Positions 27,353 to 36,551 of a stretch of 64,000 bases of DNA are shown here, piece by piece; position 1 is the first letter of the stretch, and each line of letters begins with the position of its first letter. The translations under genes were made by a program, and so were the position numbers. Source of the stretch: Tardiphaga sp. P9-11 (GTDB lineage: Bacteria > Pseudomonadota > Alphaproteobacteria > Rhizobiales > Xanthobacteraceae); contig NZ_NPKQ01000005.1 of the NCBI RefSeq assembly GCF_008329525.1, positions 310,001 through 374,000 of the forward strand, read 5' to 3'. The notes under the pieces were generated by a model, which worked only from the letters and a program-made list of their open reading frames with translations, was not told where the DNA came from and searched no databases.

Positions 27353-29065
27353 GTGCAAAGTGACCTCATGACATCCTCATCCGCTGCAGTTCCCGGCCAC
27401 GCCCCGGCCAGTTCGACCGTCTGGCGCGAAGTCGCACGCGCAATCGCCGATATCGGCGCCAAGCGCTGTTTCGGTCTCGTGGGCGGCGCAAATTTCAAGG
27501 TGACGCTCGGCCTCACCGAGTTCGGCGTCGAATTTGTTGCTGCGCGCCATGAAGGCGGCGCGGTGAGCATGGCCGATGTCGCAGCGCGGCTGACGCGCGA
27601 TCTGACGATTGTCAGCGTAACAGCGGGGCCGGGTCTCACCAATGCGATCACCGGCATCGGCGAAGCTGCCAAGAGCGACACGCCGCTACTTGTTCTTGCG
27701 GGTGACGTGGTGCTCGGCGACAAGCAGTCGGCATTTGCCTTCAATCAGTCCGAACTCGTTCACGCGGTCGGCGGCGAGTGGCGGCAGATTACCGATGCAC
27801 AGAGCGCTTATGCCGACACCTGGCAGGCAGCCTCGGTCGCTCTGCGTGAGCGCAAGCCCGTCGTACTCAGCCTGCCGATTAATGTGCAGGAAATGCAGGT
27901 CGCGGCGACGATGGGCAAGAAGCATCCGCCGATCATGCCGCGGATCACGGTCAATCCTGCGAAGCTGGACGAACTCGTTGCAACGATCCGGACCTCGAAA
28001 CGACCGTTGATCCTGGCAGGTCATGGCGCGGTGGTGGCGGATGCGCAGCCGCTGCTGGTGCAACTGGCCGACAGACTCGGCGCGCTGCTGGCAACATCAT
28101 TGCAGGCGCACGGGATGTTTTCCGGTCATCCGTGGAATCTCGGTGTCGCCGGAGGTTTCTCCTCGAAAGCAACGGCCGAATTGATTGCGCAGAGCGACAT
28201 GATCCTCGCTTTCGGCATGTCGTTGAATATGTGGACCACGAAGAAGGGCAAGCTGATCTCGGACTATGCCCAGCTCGTGCAGATCGATGTCGAGAAAGGC
28301 CGCATCGGCGTCCATCGTCCGGTCGATCTTGAGCTCGAAGGCGATGCCTCCGCTGTGGCCACTGCCGTGTTACAGGCATTCGACAAGACGCCGCCCAGCG
28401 AACCCGGTTGGCGCACGTCAGAGGTTGCCGCGGTGATGACTGCCAGGGGTAACCACAATCTGGCCTATGACGACACCAGCACTGCCGACCACATCGATCC
28501 GCGCACGCTGAGTAAGGCGATGGACGATATCCTGCCGAAGGATCGCACCGTTGTTGTCGACGGCGGGCATTTCGTCGGCTGGGTGACGCGTTATATTTCC
28601 GCGCCCGACCATAAAGGCTGGTGCATTCCCATCGCGTTCCAGTCCATCGGCCTCGGCCTCGCCGGCGCCATCGGCGCGGCGGTGACGCAGCCAGAGCGTC
28701 TGACCGTGTTGGCGGTCGGCGACGGCGGCTTCCTGATGTCGATCGCGGAGCTGGAAACCGCGGTGCGGCTGAAGAAGCGCATCTGCATCTTCATCTATAA
28801 CGACAGCGCCTACAGCGCCGAGGTGCATCACTTCGGGCCGGAAGGCTACAATGCCGGCATGGCGCAATTTCCGGTCACCGACTTCGCCGCCATTGCGCGC
28901 GGCTACGGCGCCGATGGCGTGGTCGTGCGTACGCTCGCCGATCTCGATGCGGTGCAGAACTGGGTCGCCGATGGCGCGCAGGGCGTGTTTATCGTCGATG
29001 GCCGGATCAATCCGAAGCTAATCGCGGACTGGTATAGCGAAATGTTCAGCGGCGCGAATTTGTAG
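27353..29065 (+). CDS. thiamine diphosphate-dependent enzyme, acetolactate synthase-like
   Basis: About 570 aa from a GTG at 27353 placed 10 nt after GAGGAG; an ATG at 27368 is the alternative. The three-domain ThDP layout is visible: a pyrimidine-binding domain with the catalytic Glu in AARHEGGAVSMADVAARLT, a central Rossmann-like domain (RPLILAGHGAVVAD), and a pyrophosphate domain with GDGGFLMSIAELETAVRLKK and a following N in IYNDSAYS. Relatives decarboxylate 2-oxo acids, such as acetolactate synthase, benzoylformate decarboxylase and oxalyl-CoA decarboxylase. No regulatory subunit or CoA-transferase gene is nearby, so the substrate stays open. It stands alone, ending in a strong hairpin. 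Confidence 0.85.
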   Translation: MQSDLMTSSSAAVPGHAPASSTVWREVARAIADIGAKRCFGLVGGANFKVTLGLTEFGVEFVAARHEGGAVSMADVAARLTRDLTIVSVTAGPGLTNAITGIGEAAKSDTPLLVLAGDVVLGDKQSAFAFNQSELVHAVGGEWRQITDAQSAYADTWQAASVALRERKPVVLSLPINVQEMQVAATMGKKHPPIMPRITVNPAKLDELVATIRTSKRPLILAGHGAVVADAQPLLVQLADRLGALLATSLQAHGMFSGHPWNLGVAGGFSSKATAELIAQSDMILAFGMSLNMWTTKKGKLISDYAQLVQIDVEKGRIGVHRPVDLELEGDASAVATAVLQAFDKTPPSEPGWRTSEVAAVMTARGNHNLAYDDTSTADHIDPRTLSKAMDDILPKDRTVVVDGGHFVGWVTRYISAPDHKGWCIPIAFQSIGLGLAGAIGAAVTQPERLTVLAVGDGGFLMSIAELETAVRLKKRICIFIYNDSAYSAEVHHFGPEGYNAGMAQFPVTDFAAIARGYGADGVVVRTLADLDAVQNWVADGAQGVFIVDGRINPKLIADWYSEMFSGANL

Positions 29066-29070
29066 TTCTT

Positions 29071-29106
29071 GCTGTCCCCTCTCCCGCAAGGAGAGAGGGG
29101 GACAGC
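29071..29106. terminator. hairpin between convergent genes
   Basis: GCTGTCCCCTCTC pairs with GAGAGGGGGACAGC-type sequence around CCGCAAG. It lies 5 bp after the ThDP-enzyme stop and 10 bp before the convergent hydrolase stop, so it could end transcripts from both sides. There is no U-tract, so this may be a member of a GC-rich repeat used as an end. Confidence 0.6.
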
Positions 29107-29116
29107 ACCGTAGTCA

Positions 29117-29764
29117 TTAGGCCGAGACGTTTTCAGATCGTGTCTTCGCCCCGATATTCCGCAACCATTCCTTCGCAATGGTCAGATCCGCCTGCGAAAG
29201 CTGATGCCCGACAGGCAGTGTGCGGTGCTGCACATCGGCCCCTGCTTCCGTCAGCATCACCGCTAACCGCTGCGAGTTGCTCGGCGGGATGATCGGATCG
29301 GACCGGCCCGACACGATCAGTACCGGCCTGCCGGCGAGATTTGCCACCGGCGGATCACGCAGCGGCACCATCGCCCGCAACAATATGCCGCCGGCCAGCG
29401 CCTCGGGTCGTAACAGCATCATCGCTGCGGCGATATTGGCGCCGTTGGAATAGCCGAGCGCGATAGGCGATGCGATGCCGTAGCGGTCGCGGGCTTCGAC
29501 CACGAAGTCCGCGAGGTCGTTGGCGCGGCGCCGCACGTCGTCCTCGTCGAACACGCCTTCGGCGAGCCTCCGAAAGAAGCGCGGCATGCCGTGCTCAAGC
29601 ACCTGACCGCGCGGTGAGAGCAAGGACGCGCCCGGCGCAATCGCCTCGCCGAGCGGCAGCAGATCGCTTTCATCGCCGCCTGTGCCATGCAGCAGCAGGA
29701 GCGGCGTTGCTTCGCGCCGGTTGCCCGGCGCGAAGCGGTGGATGTGGGACAGGTCGTTACTCAT
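29117..29764 (-). CDS. MhqD-like alpha/beta hydrolase (phospholipase/carboxylesterase)
   Basis: 215 aa. The oxyanion motif is LLLHGTGGDESDLLPLG, the nucleophile serine is in GYSNGANIA, the acid in SGRSDPIIP, and the histidine in PVGHQLS. The length and motif spacing match the small carboxylesterase/phospholipase family that includes MhqD. Its ATG overlaps the stop of the dioxygenase gene by 4 bp, so the two are translationally coupled. In Bacillus the MhqD/MhqO pair protects against quinones; the same pairing here suggests that the hydrolase acts on a ring-cleavage product. Confidence 0.88.
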   Translation of the reverse strand: MSNDLSHIHRFAPGNRREATPLLLLHGTGGDESDLLPLGEAIAPGASLLSPRGQVLEHGMPRFFRRLAEGVFDEDDVRRRANDLADFVVEARDRYGIASPIALGYSNGANIAAAMMLLRPEALAGGILLRAMVPLRDPPVANLAGRPVLIVSGRSDPIIPPSNSQRLAVMLTEAGADVQHRTLPVGHQLSQADLTIAKEWLRNIGAKTRSENVSA

Positions 29765-30702
29765 GACGTCACCTTTTCAGTATCGAGCACCGGCAACACG
29801 CGCTCGATCTCGCTGCGATGCTTTTCGAGGAACGCGGGCAGCTTCAGATGCTCGCCGAGGGATTCGACGGGCTCATCCACTGCGAAGCCGGGGATGTCGG
29901 TCGCGATCTCGAACAGCACGCCGCCTGGCTCGCGGAAATAGACCGAACGGAAGTAGTTGCGGTCCTTCTGCTCCGTCGGCTGCTGGCCGTGGTTCTTCAC
30001 CAGCTTGTTGGCCATCACCTGTTGGTCGGCATCGTCAACGGCGCGGAAGGCGACGTGATGCACCGAACCGCGGCCCTGGCGACCCGGCAGGAAGCCACCG
30101 GCTTCGTAGATATCGACGATGCCGCCTTCGACACTGTTGGCGCTCAGGCGGATGATCGAGCCTTCGCGTGCGGTTTCCTTGAAGCCGAACACGTCGGTGA
30201 GGATCGCGCTGGTCTTCTCGGCCTTCTCCAGCAACAGCGTCACGCCATGGAAGCCGCGGATCGCATGCTCGGCCGGCACGTCACCATTGCTCCAGCCGGG
30301 CTCGTTCTCGATGCCGGGAATGCCGACCAGCGCGAGGCTCATGCCGTCCGGATCGGTGAACGGAAGCACGGCTTCGCCGAAGCGCTTTTCGAGCGCTTCA
30401 TGGGCAATGCCCTTTTCGATAAAGCGATGCGTCCAGTAGCCGAGCGAACGGGCAGGGACCCGGAACGAGGTCTGCTGGGTCTGGCCTACGCCGCCGCGGC
30501 CAGGGGCTGCGTGCTCCCACGGGAAGAAGGTCAGGATGGTGCCTGGCTTGCCGGTCTCGTCGCCGTAATAGAAGTGATAGGTACCCGGATCGTCGAAATT
30601 GACGGTCTTCTTGACGAAGCGCATGCCCAGCGCGCGGGTGTAAAAGTCGAAGTTCCGCAAGGCGTTACCGGCGATTGCAGTCACATGATGGATGCCTGAC
30701 AT
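29761..30702 (-). CDS. MhqO-like VOC ring-cleaving dioxygenase
   Basis: 313 aa from an ATG at 30702 with AGGAGACAGACC before it. Two or more VOC modules are visible: SGIHHVTAIAGNALRNFDFYTRALGMRFVKKTVNFDDP at the start and GSVHHVAFRA later, with metal ligands expected at H in HHV, H in VHHVAF and E in PGGVLFEIATD. This is the pattern of the hydroquinone-specific extradiol dioxygenase family. It is the first gene of a two-gene operon with the hydrolase and diverges from a LysR regulator, across a palindrome at 30795-30821. Quinone or hydroquinone detoxification is the most likely role. Confidence 0.88.
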   Translation of the reverse strand: MSGIHHVTAIAGNALRNFDFYTRALGMRFVKKTVNFDDPGTYHFYYGDETGKPGTILTFFPWEHAAPGRGGVGQTQQTSFRVPARSLGYWTHRFIEKGIAHEALEKRFGEAVLPFTDPDGMSLALVGIPGIENEPGWSNGDVPAEHAIRGFHGVTLLLEKAEKTSAILTDVFGFKETAREGSIIRLSANSVEGGIVDIYEAGGFLPGRQGRGSVHHVAFRAVDDADQQVMANKLVKNHGQQPTEQKDRNYFRSVYFREPGGVLFEIATDIPGFAVDEPVESLGEHLKLPAFLEKHRSEIERVLPVLDTEKVTS

Positions 30703-30794
30703 GGTCTGTCTCCTAGGTTGGGAAGGCGTCTCGTCTTCCGTTGCCGGGATAATTGGGCGATCTCTAATCAAAGACAATCTGGCTATTTGTGACA

Positions 30795-30821
30795 TGACTG
30801 TCTATAAATTAGGGACAGTCA
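30795..30821. promoter_or_regulatory. inverted repeat, candidate LysR operator
   Basis: TGACTGTC and GACAGTCA are perfect 8-bp arms separated by 11 bp. The site lies between the divergent dioxygenase gene (start 30702) and LysR gene (start 30832), ending 10 bp before the latter, a normal position for autorepression and divergent control. Confidence 0.7.
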
Positions 30822-30831
30822 GGAATGCCCG

Positions 30832-31743
30832 ATGGACAAACTCAACAGCCTGCGTGCCTTCGTCAAAGTGGTCGAACTCGGCAGTTTCTCCGAGGCCGGG
30901 CGGCAGTTGCGGCTGTCGCGTTCGGCGATCTCCAAATATGTCGGCGAGCTCGAACAGGATCTCGGCGTTCAATTGCTCAATCGCACCACGCGCCACGCCA
31001 GCGCCACCGAGAATGGCCATGCCTATTTCGAACGCGCGCTCAGTATTCTGGCCGATCTCGATGCCGCCGATCAGGCGGTGGCGCACGCCCAGTCGACGCC
31101 ACGCGGATTGCTGCGCGTCAATGCGCCGATGTCGTTCGGTACGCTGCAACTTGGTCCAGCCATCGCCGATTTCATGGCGCAGTGCCCGGAGCTGCAAATT
31201 CAGCTCGTGCTCTCCGACGATCAGGTCGATCCGATGCAGGGCGGCTTCGATGTCACCTTGCGCATCGCCGATCTGGAATCATCGAGCCTGATCGCGCGCA
31301 AGATCGTCGGCATCGATCGCGTGGTCTGTGCATCGCCGGACTATTTCAAGCAACACGGCACGCCGAAACTGCCGGAAGACCTACGCAACCACGCGCTGCT
31401 GACCTATGGTTTCCTGCTCACCGGCAATCAGTGGAAGTTGACCGGAAAAAATGGTGACGATCACTGGATCCAGCCGAGCTGGACGCTGTGTGTCAACAAC
31501 GCCGAAGTACTGCGCGATGCGGCTATCAAGGGGAGGGGTGTCGCGCTGCTGCCGACTTTCATCGCCGGCGACGCCTTGCGCGCCGGATCGCTGCGCGGCG
31601 TGCTCAATAGCTATAAAGCGCCGCCTCTGACGCTCTATGCGATCTATCCGCCGACGCGGCATCTCGCCGTAAAGGTGCGGCTGTTCATCGATTTCCTGGT
31701 GGCGCGCTTCGCAGGCGTGCCTGAGTGGGACCTGGATCTCTAG
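30832..31743 (+). CDS. LysR-family regulator
   Basis: 303 aa. The helix-turn-helix covers MDKLNSLRAFVKVVELGSF to RLSRSAISKYVGELEQDLGVQLLNRTTR (read in two parts). The C-terminal half has GLLRVNAPMSFG and FDVTLRIADLESSSLIARKI, typical of the CrgA/DsdC-like subgroup with YFKQHGTP. AGTCAGGA precedes the ATG. It diverges from the MhqO/MhqD-like operon and most likely controls it in response to a quinone or aromatic ligand; a LysR protein here takes the place of the MarR-type MhqR of Bacillus. Confidence 0.9.
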   Translation: MDKLNSLRAFVKVVELGSFSEAGRQLRLSRSAISKYVGELEQDLGVQLLNRTTRHASATENGHAYFERALSILADLDAADQAVAHAQSTPRGLLRVNAPMSFGTLQLGPAIADFMAQCPELQIQLVLSDDQVDPMQGGFDVTLRIADLESSSLIARKIVGIDRVVCASPDYFKQHGTPKLPEDLRNHALLTYGFLLTGNQWKLTGKNGDDHWIQPSWTLCVNNAEVLRDAAIKGRGVALLPTFIAGDALRAGSLRGVLNSYKAPPLTLYAIYPPTRHLAVKVRLFIDFLVARFAGVPEWDLDL

Positions 31744-32046
31744 ATAAGTGCCACACACTCAGGCGTCGTCCCCGCCTAGCGCGCCGAAGGCGGGACCCAC
31801 AACCAGGGTCAGCGTGCAAGGCGCTCGATCGCTAGGGTTTGGTCAAGCAGATTGGAATCGCAGCGGCAGTGTCTGTCACCTATTCCCGATGGGGAGAGGT
31901 GACAGAACGCTACAATTCGCTTCAACGTTACCGGATCACGCTCTAGCCCAGAGCTTCTGCGGAAGCCCAAGCTTCTGCGGAGAGGACGGAGGCTATGGGG
32001 CCCCCGGCTTCTGTGTGGGGGGGCGACATGGTGAGAGTGCCGCGCC
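31744..32046. other. intergenic stretch with a long hairpin
   Basis: 303 bp between convergent genes. CTGTCACCT pairs with AGGTGACAG at 31873-31905, with further pairing inside (TCCC / GGGA), making a strong stem-loop. A short direct repeat GCTTCTGCGG occurs twice, 18 bp apart, near 31953-31980. The text looks like fused fragments of interspersed repeats; no gene is supported. Confidence 0.5.
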
Positions 32047-33045
32047 TTACTGCTTCTCGATCCCTGCATCCGTGATCAGCTTCTCCCACACTTTGAGCTG
32101 ATCCTTCAGGAACGCGTCGAATTCTTCCGGCGTACCGGAGAAGGCTTCCATGCCGCGGTTGGCGAGGTCTTTCTGGATATCGGGGCGCTCGACGATCTTG
32201 CGGATTTCGGCGTTGAGCTTGACGACGATGTCCTTCGGCATGTTGGCCGGGCCGAGATAACCCTGCCATGACGTAATGTCGAAGCCCTTCACGCCGGCCT
32301 CGTCCATGGTCGGCAGGTCCGGTAGCAGCTTGGAGCGATATTTCGTCGTCACCGCAAGCGACTTCAACGCCTTGGCGTTGACATGCGGCAGGCCGGTCGG
32401 CACGTCGACGAACATCATGCTGACGCGGCCGGCGATGACATCGGTGAGCGCGGGCGGGGAGCTTTTGTAGGGCACGTGGAGGAGATCGAGCTTGGCGAGG
32501 CGGGCAAAGGTCGCGCCCGAGACGATCGCCGACGAACTGCCCGATGCGTAGGAGTACTTGCCGGGCTCCTTCTTGGCGAGCGCGATCAGTTCTTCCACGG
32601 AGTTGGCCGGAATCTCGGGATTGATCACCAGCATGAAGGGCAGGTCGCCGGTGCGCGCGATCGGTGTGAAATCCTTGATCGGATCGTAGCTCATATTCTT
32701 GAGCAGATAGGGATTGGCCGAATGCGTCGTGTTCGTCGTCACGAACAGCGTATAGCCATCGGCAGGCGCGCGGGCGACGAAGCTGGCGGCGATCGAGCCG
32801 TTGGCACCGGCCTTGTTGTCGATCACGGTGTTGGCGTTCAGTGCAGTCCCGAGTTCCTTGGCGATCAGGCGCGTCGTGGTGTCGGTGCCGCTGCCGGCGG
32901 CGAAAGGGAGCACCAGCGTGATCGGCCGATTCGGATAGTTGGCCGTCTGCGCCAGTACGGCCGATGCGGAACACAGCAGCGCTCCGGCCACTGTAGCGCG
33001 TAATGCCGCGCAAACCACATTACGCATCGTTGGAAGTCCGATCAT
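32047..33045 (-). CDS. Bug/TctC-family solute-binding protein
   Basis: 332 aa with a signal peptide (MIGLPTMRNVV to ASAVLAQ). GGGAG lies 8 nt before the ATG at 33045. The mature part has the Bug features YPNRPITLVLPFAAGSGTDTTTR, VIDNKAGANGSIAA, VARAPADGYTLFVT and HVPYKSSPPALTDVIAGRVSMMF. These periplasmic proteins bind carboxylic acids by a water-bridged carboxylate. No TctA/TctB membrane genes are adjacent, which is common for Bug proteins. Ligand unknown. Confidence 0.93.
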   Translation of the reverse strand: MIGLPTMRNVVCAALRATVAGALLCSASAVLAQTANYPNRPITLVLPFAAGSGTDTTTRLIAKELGTALNANTVIDNKAGANGSIAASFVARAPADGYTLFVTTNTTHSANPYLLKNMSYDPIKDFTPIARTGDLPFMLVINPEIPANSVEELIALAKKEPGKYSYASGSSSAIVSGATFARLAKLDLLHVPYKSSPPALTDVIAGRVSMMFVDVPTGLPHVNAKALKSLAVTTKYRSKLLPDLPTMDEAGVKGFDITSWQGYLGPANMPKDIVVKLNAEIRKIVERPDIQKDLANRGMEAFSGTPEEFDAFLKDQLKVWEKLITDAGIEKQ

Positions 33046-33288
33046 CCAGTCATCTCCCTCTATTGGCCTTGTTAGCCAGTGTTGTTGGGCGTCAAGCTAG
33101 CCGAGCTCCGTGATGCACGGAAGCGGAAATCCAGCACACGGTTGACGACGTCGTGGACGCCGGAGCCCGCCCGCTTCTCCTCGTTCAAGAGATCATGCAC
33201 GCGCCAGTGCGCCCAGAAAGCTCACGTTCGTTCTGTGTCGCGCTCCGAAAGGTCTGGCTCGCGATTGCCTGCAATACGGCCAGCGTGG

Positions 33289-34203
33289 CTATCGTCGCGA
33301 TGCGATAAACACGCCCGATAGCACCAGCACGTAACCGACGAGATGAAACAACTGCGGTTGCTCGCCGAGAAACGCGATCGCCAATACCGAGCCGAACACC
33401 GGCATCAGATGCAGAAATGGTGCAGCGCGATTCGGGCCGATCAATGCGATGCCGCGATTGAAGAACAGATAGGCCAGCGTCGACGGAAAGATCATGGCGT
33501 AGGCAAGGGTGAGCAAGGTTACCGTGTCGAAGATCAACGGCGAGCCGGAATTGAGTTCCCAGAGGCTGACCGGCACGGTCAGGATCGCGCCGCCCGCGGT
33601 GGTGAAGGTAATCAGCGACATCGGGTGGGTCACCGGTCGCCGCAGCATCAGCGCCGAATAGATGCCGAACACCAGGAGCGCTGCGAACAACATCGCATCG
33701 CCCTTGTTGATCTGGATGCTGGCCAGCGCGGTGACGTCGCCGCGCAGGATGATAATGAACACGCCGGACATGGACACGACGATGCCGAGCAATTGCGCGA
33801 GCGTCAGCCGCACGCCGAACAGGATCAGCGTCCACAGCGCGACGCAGAGCGGGCCGGACGACTGGATCAGCAGCGCGTTCAGGGCCTGTGTGTATTGCAG
33901 GCCCCAATAGGCCAGCACCGTATTGGCGGCGAAGCCGGTGAGCGCCAGCATGGCCATCAGTGGCAGATGGGCCCGCAGCACCGGCCAGTCCGTGCGCAGA
34001 TGCGTCCAGGCGAAGGGCAGCAACAGGAAGAAGGCGCCGATCCAGCGCACGCAGGCCAGCGTCACCGGCGGCACGTGGCCGGCGACATAGCGGCCGAGCA
34101 CGATATTCCCGGCCCAGAACAGCGAGGTGAGGCTGAGCAGGAGATAGGGCTGGTTGGCGAACCAGCCCACAAATGTTTGCCGCGGCGGGGGTGGAGAGGT
34201 CAT
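33289..34203 (-). CDS. EamA/DMT-family transporter
   Basis: 304 aa with about ten hydrophobic helices in two EamA repeats. The first begins LFWAGNIVLGRYVAGHVPPVTLACVRW and the second ends FPSTLAYLFFNRGIALIGPNRAAPFLHLMPVFGSVLAIAFLGE. The ATG at 34203 is chosen by alignment with the paralogue at 40310-41239; no strong ribosome-binding site is seen. Family members export amino acids or other metabolites. The 243 bp between it and the Bug gene hold nothing recognisable. Confidence 0.88.
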   Translation of the reverse strand: MTSPPPPRQTFVGWFANQPYLLLSLTSLFWAGNIVLGRYVAGHVPPVTLACVRWIGAFFLLLPFAWTHLRTDWPVLRAHLPLMAMLALTGFAANTVLAYWGLQYTQALNALLIQSSGPLCVALWTLILFGVRLTLAQLLGIVVSMSGVFIIILRGDVTALASIQINKGDAMLFAALLVFGIYSALMLRRPVTHPMSLITFTTAGGAILTVPVSLWELNSGSPLIFDTVTLLTLAYAMIFPSTLAYLFFNRGIALIGPNRAAPFLHLMPVFGSVLAIAFLGEQPQLFHLVGYVLVLSGVFIASRR

Positions 34204-34571
34204 CGGCTCAAGGGTCAATGCAGCCTTCCATAGGCGGCAGTTCGCAGAGCGGCACAAGCCACGCTGGCGCGCGGCGTCTATGCACGCCCGGGGAGCAAGC
34301 TTCGGTACATGTGTCGAATAGACGCTGGGAATGAGCCGTAATTCAGGTATTCAGATGCCGAAAAGCACGTGAAATCAGATGATTATACCTTTTCCGCCAG
34401 GCGAACATTAACGGCTTTCCAATGGCTTCCGGGTAGGACTGAATCGTTATGGTGGAACTTGTTTCTTGAATTGCGGGCCGGATACCTCGTCGACGTTGTC
34501 CAGTGGTGTGTCTGGAGCCGTTCGACTTTTGAGCGCACGACCGAGGGGTCGGTGCCCGACAGGAGATTGCA
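34204..34571. other. intergenic stretch upstream of the chemoreceptor
   Basis: 368 bp between the divergent EamA and chemoreceptor genes. Short open frames have no recognisable product. The promoter of the chemoreceptor gene probably lies here, but no confident -35/-10 pair or operator was picked out. Confidence 0.5.
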
Positions 34572-36281
34572 ATGTCGTTGTCCGACTCCCAACCCAAATC
34601 CGGCCGCCGCCGGGGTCTCGGTCTTGGCCCGCGCATCATGTTGATGACGGTCTCCGGCATTCTCATTCTCGGCGTCTGCATCACGTTGGTCGCCAAATAT
34701 GTGCTCGAACAGGGCGCCGCCAAATCCGCGACGGAACGGGTCGAGACCAACATGCGCGTCGCCTGGAACGTGCTGCGGGAGAGCGGTGACAAGTACAGTA
34801 TCGCGGATGGCAAGCTGCTTGCCGACGGCAAGCCGCTGAACGGCAATTTCGCAGCGGTCGACAAGATCAAGGCGCTGGTCGGCGGCACCGCCACGATCTT
34901 CATGAACGATACCCGCATCTCGACCAATGTGATGAAGCCGGATGGCACGCGTGCCATCGGCACGCAGTTGGCGAAAGGGCCAGCCTATGACGCGGTCTTC
35001 ACCGGCAAGACCGCGTTCCGTGGTGAAGTAGCGATCCTCGGCGAGCCTTATATGACCGTCTATGATCCGATCTTCGACGCCAGCCGCAACGTGATCGGTA
35101 TCCTCTATGTTGGCATCAAGAAGGTCGAGTTTCTCGAGACCGCCAACGACACGCTCTGGACCATTATCTATGCGACGCTCGGCGTGATGCTGCTCGCCAT
35201 TATTGTCAGCTATGTTGTGGCGCGCAGCAGCGTGGTGCGTCCGTTGAAGGCAAGCATCGCGACCATGAACCGCTTGGCGAAGGGCGATCTGTCCGTCGAT
35301 ATTCCGGCGACAGCGCGCCACGACGAAATAGGCGAGATCATGACAGCGCTCGGCGTGTTCAAGGCCAACGGCCTTGAAGTCGAACGCATGAAGGCCGAGC
35401 AGCTCGCCACGGAGAGCCGCACGGCCGAACAGCGCAAGGCAGACATGATGAAGCTCGCCGCCGATTTCGAAGGCGCTGTCGGTCAGATCGTCGAGACCGT
35501 GTCATCTGCTTCGAAGGAACTGGAAGGTTCGGCCACCACATTGACGGCAACATCGGATCGCTCGCAGGCTCTGGCGATCGCGGTGTCGGCGGCATCGGAA
35601 GAAGCAGCCACCAATGTGCAATCGGTTGCATCCGCCACCGAGGAGATGTCGTCGTCGGTGCACGAGATCAGCCGGCAGGTGCAGGGTGCCGCGCGCATTG
35701 CCAGCGAGGCCGTTGCGCAGGCTGACAACACCAACAACCGCGTCGGCGAGCTGGCGACGGCCGCGGCACGCATCGGCGATGTCGTCGAGCTGATCAACAA
35801 TATCGCGGGACAGACCAATCTGCTCGCGCTCAACGCGACCATCGAGGCCGCGCGCGCTGGCGAGGCCGGCCGCGGCTTTGCAGTGGTTGCCGCGGAAGTG
35901 AAAGCGCTGGCCGAGCAGACCGCGAAAGCCACTGGTGAAATCAGCCAGCAGGTCAGCGGGATCCAGAAGGCGACCGAGGATTCGGTCTCGGCCATCAGGG
36001 AAATCTCGACCACCATCGGCCAGATGTCGGAAATCGCGTCCGCCATCGCATCGGCGGTTGAAGAGCAGGGCGCCACCACGCAGGAGATCTCGCGCAACGT
36101 GCAGCAGGCCGCAGCCGGCACGATGCAGGTGAGCGCGAACATCACCGACGTGCAGCGCGGTGTCGAAGAAGCAGGCTCCGCCTCGTCGCAGGTTCTGTCC
36201 GCAGCGCAATCACTGTCGAGCGAAAGCGCGCGACTAAAGCATGAGGTCGGGAACTTCCTGCGCTCGGTGCGCGCCGCGTAA
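34572..36281 (+). CDS. methyl-accepting chemotaxis protein with Cache-type sensor
   Basis: 569 aa, ATG preceded by CAGGAGATTGCA. Transmembrane helix 1 is near residues 21-43 and helix 2 near 195-217. Between them is a periplasmic sensor of the single-Cache/sCache_3 kind ([37 protein letters not shown]). A HAMP domain follows ([23 protein letters not shown]), then the signalling domain with the hairpin tip [43 protein letters not shown] read in sections, plus flanking coiled coils. It would sense a small periplasmic ligand, often a carboxylate, and control CheA. No che genes are nearby. Confidence 0.93.
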   Translation: MSLSDSQPKSGRRRGLGLGPRIMLMTVSGILILGVCITLVAKYVLEQGAAKSATERVETNMRVAWNVLRESGDKYSIADGKLLADGKPLNGNFAAVDKIKALVGGTATIFMNDTRISTNVMKPDGTRAIGTQLAKGPAYDAVFTGKTAFRGEVAILGEPYMTVYDPIFDASRNVIGILYVGIKKVEFLETANDTLWTIIYATLGVMLLAIIVSYVVARSSVVRPLKASIATMNRLAKGDLSVDIPATARHDEIGEIMTALGVFKANGLEVERMKAEQLATESRTAEQRKADMMKLAADFEGAVGQIVETVSSASKELEGSATTLTATSDRSQALAIAVSAASEEAATNVQSVASATEEMSSSVHEISRQVQGAARIASEAVAQADNTNNRVGELATAAARIGDVVELINNIAGQTNLLALNATIEAARAGEAGRGFAVVAAEVKALAEQTAKATGEISQQVSGIQKATEDSVSAIREISTTIGQMSEIASAIASAVEEQGATTQEISRNVQQAAAGTMQVSANITDVQRGVEEAGSASSQVLSAAQSLSSESARLKHEVGNFLRSVRAA

Positions 36282-36386
36282 CCATCCACCGCGAAAGAAT
36301 CACATGCGCGAAGGCGTCCTAGTTATTTCCGGACAGAAATAATCGTCGCGCCCTGGCTGCATCTCGCTGAGAAAATATCCGCTCAC

Positions 36387-36401
36387 TTAGAACCATTAAA
36401 A
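36387..36401. promoter_or_regulatory. possible degenerate iron-control (Irr-type) element
   Basis: TTAGAACCATTAAAA resembles an imperfect version of the Irr-bound ICE motif of Bradyrhizobium (TTTAGAA...TTCTAAA), as recalled. It lies 151-165 bp upstream of the proposed start of the TonB-dependent siderophore receptor gene. The right arm is poor, so this is only a candidate. Confidence 0.25.
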
Positions 36402-36551
36402 TCTGCGGCAGTGATGTCACACTGCTGCAGATTACTTGTTGTTTGGAACGCTTCTATTGGCCGTGACGTCGGCCACCCTCTAACCCCAATCCATCACATT
36501 GAGGCATCCGTCATCGAATATGTCGATGCGGATGGGATTTTGGGGATCGCC

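Noticed and set aside
31953-31980. Two copies of GCTTCTGCGG 18 bp apart
   Set aside because: Too few and too short for a CRISPR or meaningful tandem array; likely part of a degraded repeat.
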